Shown: in pieces, positions 54,770-64,000 of the stretch
How the letters are laid out: each line of letters opens with the position of its first letter
Numbering within the stretch: position 1 is the first letter of the stretch
DNA from: Warburgia ugandensis
Lineage: Eukaryota > Streptophyta > Magnoliopsida > Canellales > Canellaceae
Assembly (NCBI GenBank): GCA_035236585.1
Contig: CP141138.1
Coordinates: forward strand, 29,523,437 to 29,587,436
DNA: 64,000 nt
Reading direction: 5' to 3'
Position numbers and translations under genes: made by a program
The notes under the pieces: generated by a model
Seen by the model: the letters and a program-made list of their open reading frames with translations, nothing else
The model's database searches: none
Told to the model about the DNA's origin: nothing

Positions 54770-56795
54770 TGGTTAAAACCTTCTAAATATGGGGTTATGT
54801 ATATAATAATTCTTATATGTCATCTCCTATATCCATAATGTCTTAAGTCCATTGATCAATGGAGCCAAATACACATGAACATTGTTCTATGGTATCTTGG
54901 GCTTGATATCATCATAGTTAATGTCATGAACTTCCTCTTCATGCAAATGGCGAGAGGTTGTAACATACCATTATAACATGCTAACAACTATACATGCTGC
55001 TCCTTGAATCATGAGGATTAATCTCTACAAATAATGCAAGATGTATGTTTCATAGTTCTTTTCCTAAATTAGGCCATAAGAAGTGTACGAGCTTCCCCAC
55101 TAAGCTAACTACTAGACGGCATAAATATATCTCAGCTACCCTCTCCTCAATAATGCAATACTAGTTTTTTCCACCATTTTTGTAATACAAAACATTCTTT
55201 TGAACCATAGAATAGGAGAGATATTCCATAGGACATTTGCAGGCACATCTTTAACTTGCTTAGTTGAATTCTTCTTCAATCTTGATTGTCCATAAGTTAG
55301 GAATGTAGTTTTATCCTTATGCTCCTTCTTGTACAAGATGTAGTCATTTAGATAAGTATGTATCTTCTCATACTTTAACCCTACCATAGCTAAGGTTTCT
55401 TTTCGTCTCACATGTGGACCTTGTCAATTTGTTCTCCTTTGGTAGCATTTCACTCACCACTTAACTCTTTCATGAAATCTTGATCCAAATAACCAAATCT
55501 TGATTTCACATTGTATATTTCTATCATCATAGATAACTTAGTATAATATATACACCCAAGGTACAATGGGTCATCAATTTCCTCTAAAGTATTGAGGAAT
55601 TGTTCAAGTCATCTTAAAAGTCAACATGTGTGTATCATAACATCAATGCAATGGTACTATCTATACCACTTCTTATAGTGTTTTCATAATTATATCTTTT
55701 TTCCCTAGTCAAGAATCTCAAGCATGTAGAACACATGCAATTACAATCACACCCTTCCATAAGTGCAAACTCTATGAACTTCTCCATTCCCTCCTCATAT
55801 TCTCTTGATGATATTGTCATAGCCATTGAAGCATATTTGTCCCAAAATTGAAATTCAAATGCATGTGAACTTTTAAGAAATAAATTTTCTACCCATAATC
55901 ATGCAAATAAAATATGAGACAAAGAAGAAAGACTTAGCTACTTTGATTGGCTGAGATAGTACAAGTTCAAAAGAAAAATTGTGTTCAATGCATTTTGACT
56001 ACTAGTGCTTTAGTTGAAGCTAATTGAAGCCACAGTTAGCTGAGCTTGAGGCTATGTAGTCTGATGTAGCTAATGAAATGGAAGAAAGAAAGGTATTATG
56101 TCAACTTTTTTAAGACGGTTTGGAAAAACCATCTTATTAGTTACATTTTTTAAGATGGTTTCTACAAACTACCTTCATAAATGTACTTTTTAGGATGGTT
56201 TTACTAACTTTCTTCCTACTTGGGTTTTTTAATATGGTTTTTCCCACCGACTTCTTAACTAAGTTTTTTTAAGAGAACTTTTTCCTATCTGTCTTCTTAA
56301 TTAGGATTTTTTAAGATAGTTTTTTCAACCATCATCTTCATCAATGACTTGTTAATTAGGGTTTTTTAACAGTCTTCTTAATCAAAAATTTTAAGATGGT
56401 ATTTTCTAATAGTTTTCTTTAGTGGATTTTTTTAAAGACTTTTTTAACCACCTTCTTAAGTTAACTGCAATGTCTTGTTAATTAGGGGTTTTTAACAGAC
56501 TTCTTAATCAAAATTTTTAAGATGGTCTTTTCTAATAGTTTTCTTTCGTGGATTTTTTGAGACTTTTTTTAAATTGTCTTCTTAAATAGTATTTTTAAAG
56601 ATAATTGGTTTAAAACCATCTTCTTAAGTTCTTCTCTCCAAAATTTTCAAACTTTTTAACTTCCTCTAATGACTTTTTAAGATAGTTCTTGAGAAATTAT
56701 CTTATTAAATTGAATAAGACATGATGATTTTTTCTAACAATCCAAAATTTATTTTAATAAGATAGTTGCATAAAAACCATCTTCTTTTTACCAAA
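54770..56795 (-). mobile_element. CACTA (En/Spm) DNA transposon remnant
   Basis: Two parts, both on the minus strand. First, a TNP2-type transposase at 54780-55830: the transposase-associated domain start (55640-55826, EYEEGMEKFIEFAL), the middle region (55136-55411, LKYEKIHTYLNDYILYKKE and VLWNISPILWFKRMF) and a later segment near 54845-54890 (NNVHVYLAPLIDGLKTLW). Second, upstream of it, a 5' subterminal array at about 56085-56790. Stops and frame changes interrupt the transposase, so it is inactive. A clean CACTA terminus was not found at either end; the lower end meets gypsy gag, the upper end meets copia gag. Confidence 0.85.
56085..56790. repeat. CACTA subterminal repeat array (AAGATGGTTTTT / AAACCATCTT)
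   Basis: A dozen or so degenerate units of about 55-65 bp built on TTTTTTAAGATGGTTTTT and its inverse AAACCATCTTCTTA. The mixed direct and inverted copies are typical of the subterminal transposase-binding region of plant CACTA elements. Confidence 0.85.
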
Positions 56796-56799
56796 TTAG

Positions 56800-58147
56800 A
56801 AAATGTCAATTTTAGTAATGGATAATTTTCCTTTTTCTAAATTATTTTTTTCTTATTTCAAAACCTCTATATTAATTTTCAAGGAATCTCTTTCTAGAAG
56901 AGCAACATCTAATTCACTATGTAATTTAGAAAGAATTTTTTGGAGCATTTTATATTTTGTAGTAAGTTTTTCATACTCAAAAGCAAGATTATAGAATTAA
57001 TCAAAGGTTTAATCAATTACCTAAGTATGTCGAATGTATTAATGAATATGTTCCCCAATTACCTTGAAAATTAGGGTGGCAACTTCTCCTTCTTCACTTG
57101 AAGAAGAACTTACTTCACTCTCAATCCATGTGATAGCAAGAGACTTTGTTCGTGAAAAATAATTTGCTTTCTTTTTCTTCAAGAGTGGACAATTAGGTTT
57201 GATGTGTACAAGCTTTCTACATTGTGAGCAAAAAATTGGATTCTTCTTAGATTCCGATTCATTCTTAAAGAACCTTTGTCCTTCCCCATGAACTTTTCCT
57301 TTAACCATCTTATGAAATCTTCTAGTAAGAAGAGCAACTTCCTCATCACTATCCGCCATAGAATTATCACTCTTCACTTCATCTATTTTAAGAGAAATAG
57401 ACTTGTCTTTCTTATTCTTGGGCTCTTTTGCCAACAGACATTTCTCATTAATCTCATATGCCATTAATAACTTCATCAGCCCATTGAATTTCAAGGTTTG
57501 TAAGTTCTTAGCATCTTGAATGGCAGTGACCTCAGGAATTCGAGACCATAGCAAAAGTCTAAGAACCTTACTAACAATTTCAGCATTTGTGAATGGTTTT
57601 TCCAAAAGACTTTAAATAATTGATGATATTAATGAATCTTGTAAACATCTCACTAATAAATTCCTAGGACTCCATGAACAAGTAAATGAATTCTAGTTTC
57701 CTTAACTTGATACATACCTTCATGAGCAACCTCCAACTTTATTCAAATCTCTTGAGCAAATTCACAAGTTGAGATTCTATTGAAGTCATTAGCATCAAGG
57801 CACAATAGAGTAAGCTGATAGCCTTGCCATCCACTTGAGCTTTCTCATGGTCATCTTCACTCCATTCATACTTTGGTGTGTAGTGAGGAACACCATCTAT
57901 CAAAATGAAAGGCTTCTAAGGCCCTTTTGCAATTGATCTCCATAGCTTATAACCTTCAAATTTAATGAAAATCTTCATCCTTGCTTTCAAATAGTTATAG
58001 TTGGTGCCATCAAAGAATGGTAGCTCGTGAGTAGACTAACTTTCTCTTATAATTGTTCCTACTATTTCTAGTGTACCATTTTGAAGAACTTTGGCAAAGT
58101 GATCTTGAACTTTGTTTGAAAATAAAGAGCATCTACTCTAATGCCAA
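56800..58147 (-). mobile_element. Ty1/copia gag fossil with primer-binding site
   Basis: The minus strand reads copia gag of UBN2 type: an N-terminal part near 57.6-58.1 kb, a well preserved stretch at 57039-57605 with the zinc-knuckle phrase CSQCRKLVHIKPNCPLLKKK, and a coiled-coil-like tail at 56.80-57.0 kb (LAFEYEKLTTKY, DVALLERDSLK). A primer-binding-site relic similar to the initiator-tRNA-Met type (TTGGCATTAGAGTAGATGC on the minus strand) lies at 58129-58147. Pol is absent: the CACTA element interrupts it downstream. A few breaks; one of the better preserved fossils here. Confidence 0.85.
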
Positions 58148-58148
58148 T

Positions 58149-58440
58149 TGATAGATTATAAGAAGGGGAGTGAATTGGACCCTAAAATAAATTTTGAAAA
58201 GTTTTGCAACTCTGATCGATAATCCGAAAGGACTGTTGCATTCCTATTTATGACGCGAATCTATCATATAATAAAATTTTGGATTAGGAGATTGTTCAAG
58301 GCCACTATAGCTTACAAACCATAAAAATTTCATGGATCGACAAGATCAACTACGATCAGATCTCATCGATTAACCTATTAGATGCACTAGGACATGATTA
58401 GTCTACAATTAATTGATTTATTTAATCCTGATGACCGTGT
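58149..58440 (-). mobile_element. Probable copia 5' LTR end (start not located)
   Basis: Directly upstream of the copia primer site on the minus strand, the LTR end reads GGGTCCAATTCACTCCCCTT followed by CTTATAATCTATCA, a form common at copia LTR 3' ends. The outer boundary is uncertain because gypsy LTR sequence follows. Confidence 0.5.
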
Positions 58441-59821
58441 TTAGTATGCTTTTTGTGATATTATATTCTCATAATAAGTATGTAGATTTTCCTTATGATC
58501 TTGCATGCAATTGCTTATTTGGTGAATAGTCTTTATATAAGCACTGCATACATGTTTTGGAACTAGTTGCATAAAATGCATGATTTGTGATGATTGAGAT
58601 TTAGAATATATGCATATTTATATGCATTGCTCACATGTTTTGAAACTCATTGCATAGATTGCATGATTTACGATGATTGAGATTGGGGTTTATTGTATCT
58701 ATATTTTTTGGGGCTATTGAGCCTGGTGGGCACTATGCTGAGAGGTCATTTATGTATAGGATTGGCCTCCAGGCCTCTACCACAGAAAGTGGATGGTATC
58801 ACCGCCAAAATGGCATTGTCCCTTCCTCGACTGCTGTGGTAAACAAGGATGACTATTCAAGGTGTTTAGGGCATCTTTTCAAGGACAACGATAGTTGTCA
58901 TGGAGGCTATGGTGGGTTGGTCTCTAGATACTAGAGACACACGATTCCAGATGTGTTCTGATCGTGGTGTAGTTGACCCTATGCTTTTAGTTTTATCGAT
59001 ATGCATATAGCATTGAGATAGTCGTATATGAGTACTTGTGACCAGTTGGCTTGATGTGTTCGCCAACCCACCGGCTTGATATGTTTGCCGAGAGACCCAT
59101 GTGCAAGATATCTATAGTGATGCTATCATCTCCTTTGACCGATTACTATTTTAGGACTTCCATAATTATGATTAGTTTATGATCCATTATGTGATTACTG
59201 CTCTATGATTTTTATGATATCTATATTGTTGATTTTTGGATTTCCATAAAAGCTTCCATGATTGAAAATATGCAAACAAGCTTATGATTTATGCATAAAA
59301 GTGTATGTTTACACAAAAATAAATTGTATGATGTTTTACATGGAAAGCCTCTTTTGAAATAATGTATGTGACATGCTGTGTTTTCAAAATAGTGGAATCA
59401 GATCACCTACTGTGTATGAGGAATACTCACCCAAATATATTATTTTTATAGATTAGCTCCACATAGGATTAGAAGAAGCATCAGAAAATGTTAGTGTTAT
59501 GATCAAGTGAATGAAGAGAAGACAAGTATAAATGTAAATATATGATCTACCCTTTAGACATGTATCTGTACTTACTACAGTTGGACTGCGAGCTATGACT
59601 GGATAGACCTGGGAAAACATTTATAATTACTATCATTTTCAAAGCTATTTTTTTCATCTTGAAAGCAAATGATACTTGGGGTTTTCAAAATGAATTTAAA
59701 ATAAAAGGATTTTCCGCTGCATTGCATTGTTTTTATAAAATTGTTTTTCCAATAGGGATCAATCTAGCATTAGGAATTAGTTTTGCATTTAAAAATGCAT
59801 GTGAAAACCCAGGTCATCACA
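58440..59821 (+). mobile_element. Ty3/gypsy LTR 1, forward (fossil; start approximate)
   Basis: The LTR ends CCCAGGTCATCACA at 59821 and is followed at 59823-59837 by TTGGTATCAAAGATC, a diverged initiator-tRNA-Met primer site. Several blocks match the reverse complement of LTR 2: the last 180 bp, the block around 59520-59600, and GTGGGCACTATGCTGAG near 58727. The two LTRs are clearly related but substantially diverged by eye. The left boundary is not clear. Confidence 0.75.
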
Positions 59822-61897
<2,076 letters not shown>

Positions 61898-64000
61898 TGT
61901 GACGACCCGGGTTTTCTCATGCATTTTTAAATGCAATATCTAATTCCTAAGGCGGGATGCATCCCTATTTGAAAACCATTTTATAAAAATCATGCAATGC
62001 AGCAGAAAATCTTTCATATTTTAAACTCATTTTGAAAACCCCGGGTGTCATTTGCTTTCACAACAACCAAAGTAATTTTTGAAAAACTTTAGAACCCATA
62101 ATTGTTTTTCCCTAAGTCTTTCCAGTCACAGCACACAGCCCAACTCTAAAATAATACAAATACATGTCCAAAGGGTAGAGAGTTTACTCACATGTATAGT
62201 TGTCTCCTTTGCTTATTCACTTGCTCGTAGCACTAATATCTCCTGAGACTTCTTCTATTTGTGAGTGGAATTATCCTGAAAAATGTTAAGGATAGGGTGA
62301 GTATATACTATACTCAGTAGGAGTCTACCACTACTAGTTTTGCAATGTATGCTATGTTTAAAATCATATGCTCTTAAAAACATGTACATGTTCGAACAAT
62401 CACGTTCAATATCAATATTAAAAACCACTGTCGAATTGAAATACTGACAACTTAAAGAATAGCATAATCCAAGTTGAAAGTATCATATATCATAAACATA
62501 ATGATATGCATAAGATGCTCAACTAAATCCAACTCATAGATATCTGGTATGGTATGGTCGACCAACCTTATGTCATGTCATATGCAATGCAAGTAAATCC
62601 ACGAAACCATAGGGCCCAAACTATGCCCATGACCTCGCTGGCGTGTGGTCCCTAGGTACCTGAGGACACAGCATCATAACCTCCATAGGGCATATGACAC
62701 ATCAACCTAGTGCCGTGACACCAGTGGTAGCCCCCTGTACCACATGCAATTGACATAGGGACATGCCCTTTCTGGGTGTGGTACCCATTCCACCTAGTAG
62801 TGGTAGAGGCTGGGTGTCCAACCCAAACCCCTCGGCATAGTGCCCACGAGCTTACTAGTCCAAATCATATAAGATCAAATAAGCGAAAAACCTCTTTTTC
62901 AAAACCTGTCCTCTTTGGGTCCCTCACAACTGCCTGGCCCTTACAACTGCCTACCCAACATCTTTTGGGCACTCCAACATCTTTTGGTAACCCTCAAGGA
63001 CATGCAATTTTTCAAGAACTCAATGCTCACAAATCATACAATATATGCATTTGTTTGCAAAACATATCTATGAAAAAACAGATCTATGCATAAAGCATTT
63101 ATCATATGTATGCTAAATTAAGTTATGCTAAACAAGTTATATAACTTATACTTAAAACATGCATAAAACAATCATGGCTCTTTTAAAAAGTCTAGTAGGG
63201 ATAGAGCACCTACCTCAAAGTCTCCTGGAGTCGCGTCCTTTAGTACTCAACCCGTCCCTGGGTCTCATTTATAAACTCTTGGGTATAAATGGATACAAGG
63301 AGTCCTCATTAATTTTAATCTATTTAGACATTAGACCGCTAAATCTGCTGTTTAGGGTCAAGGGTCCTTGCCTAATTCATTGCCAGGCTAGCTCCATAAT
63401 ATGGACCTACTTATTCAATAGTTAAATTATATAAATGGTCCTATGATCCTAATTTTAAAGTCTCATTAAGTTCGTGTGTCCCAGTTCTCAGGACACCCGT
63501 GCATCCTGGTTGAATTGCGACAGCGTCACGTGCGTGTGTGCCTAAAGGCCGTGCTAGAGACCGCGTTTTGCACATGCACATGCATGCTCAAGTGACGCAC
63601 TATGACGTGCATCATAACATGAACGCACCTTGTAGCATGGCGTGTCTCAGCTCCCAGGGCACCCCATGCACCCTGGTCAAAGTAGGACCCATGCCCTATG
63701 TCACGCGTGCACCCTGAGGGCCGCACCTGGGACAGTGTACGCACTGTCATACGCCCGGAGCCCATCCCTGGGACCCTGTCCCAGGCGCACAAGGAGCAAG
63801 GCATCCCTGGGATGCCTGGCTCGTGCAAGGTCATCTGGACCTGGCTTGGGGCGTTTTGTTCGTGCAGGGCTGGCCCAAGCCGGCTTGGGCGTTTTCCGGC
63901 CAAGAACCTGGCTGGGAAACGATCAGAAAGGGCCAGATCCGGCATGGATCTAGCCTGGGGGAAGCAAACGGAGAGTAAGGGAAGAGAAATGGCTTACCTG
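61898..64000 (-). mobile_element. Ty3/gypsy LTR 2, reverse orientation, runs to window edge
   Basis: On the plus strand it begins TGTGACGACCCGGGTTTTCT, the reverse complement of an LTR end of the same family as LTR 1. Just below it (61883-61897) the minus strand reads a weak primer-site-like sequence ending AGAGCATC. A palindrome GAGTATA-TAC-TATACTC lies at 62299-62315. The part at 62560-62880 matches the middle of LTR 1. The far end may lie near or beyond 64000. Confidence 0.7.
63480..64000. other. GC-rich block at the window edge
   Basis: The sequence switches from about one-third GC to clearly above one-half, with repeated phrases such as CCTGGG, GCATGC-like and CCCATG. Overlapping open frames on both strands (63526-63953) come from the lack of AT-rich stops; neither shows a domain. 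It may be the promoter-side part of LTR 2 or flanking host DNA. Confidence 0.5.

Noticed and set aside
63526-63953. Overlapping 139- and 103-codon frames on opposite strands
   Set aside because: Both are by-products of the GC-rich block, which lacks stops; neither protein has a recognisable feature.

Overview
The window is nuclear DNA of a flowering plant. The signs are AT-rich, gene-poor sequence, plant-type Au SINEs, RTE-clade LINEs, a CACTA transposon, Ty1/copia and Ty3/gypsy remnants (some Athila/Tat-like), a caulimovirid (petuvirus/florendovirus-like) fossil, and one spliced host gene of plant type. No species can be named from the sequence. Introns of 5.9 and 10.9 kb suggest a fairly large, repeat-rich genome.

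One host gene is supported: a FHIT-type histidine-triad hydrolase (Ap3A hydrolase / adenylylsulfatase family) on the minus strand, from about 25.4 kb down to 7.7 kb. It has five coding exons: 25203-25373 (a newly read N-terminal targeting-peptide exon), 25019-25127, 13974-14120, 8011-8109 and 7714-7830. All junctions are canonical except the acceptor before 14120, where no AG is found in the expected place. The two long introns carry two near-full-length antisense RTE LINEs (9848-13039 and 20051-23292, both with target-site duplications), two Au SINEs, and other repeat-derived sequence.

Layout. 1-7.1 kb: 5' part of a third RTE copy, a long GA tract, a copia gag fossil and an inverted caulimovirid fossil. 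7.1-25.5 kb: the FHIT gene. 25.5-42 kb: gene-free DNA with two more Au SINEs, small tandem duplications, a long TC tract, a degenerate ~100-bp minisatellite (35.9-37.2 kb) and a GA tract. 42.8-64 kb: a graveyard of retroelements, almost all on the minus strand: gypsy pol, an Athila/Tat-like 3' end and a 5' LTR/primer-site junction, gypsy gag, a CACTA element with a subterminal repeat array, copia gag with its primer site, and two related gypsy LTRs in inverted, facing orientation around a 2.1-kb interval holding another GA tract. The last 0.5 kb is strikingly GC-rich.

The genes do not form a pathway or operon. I found no convincing undescribed multi-gene system. The points most worth checking are the FHIT N-terminal exon, the FHIT exon-3 acceptor problem, the minisatellite and the inverted element pairs. 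All calls come from reading the sequence by eye and remembered family features; no alignment or database search was run.
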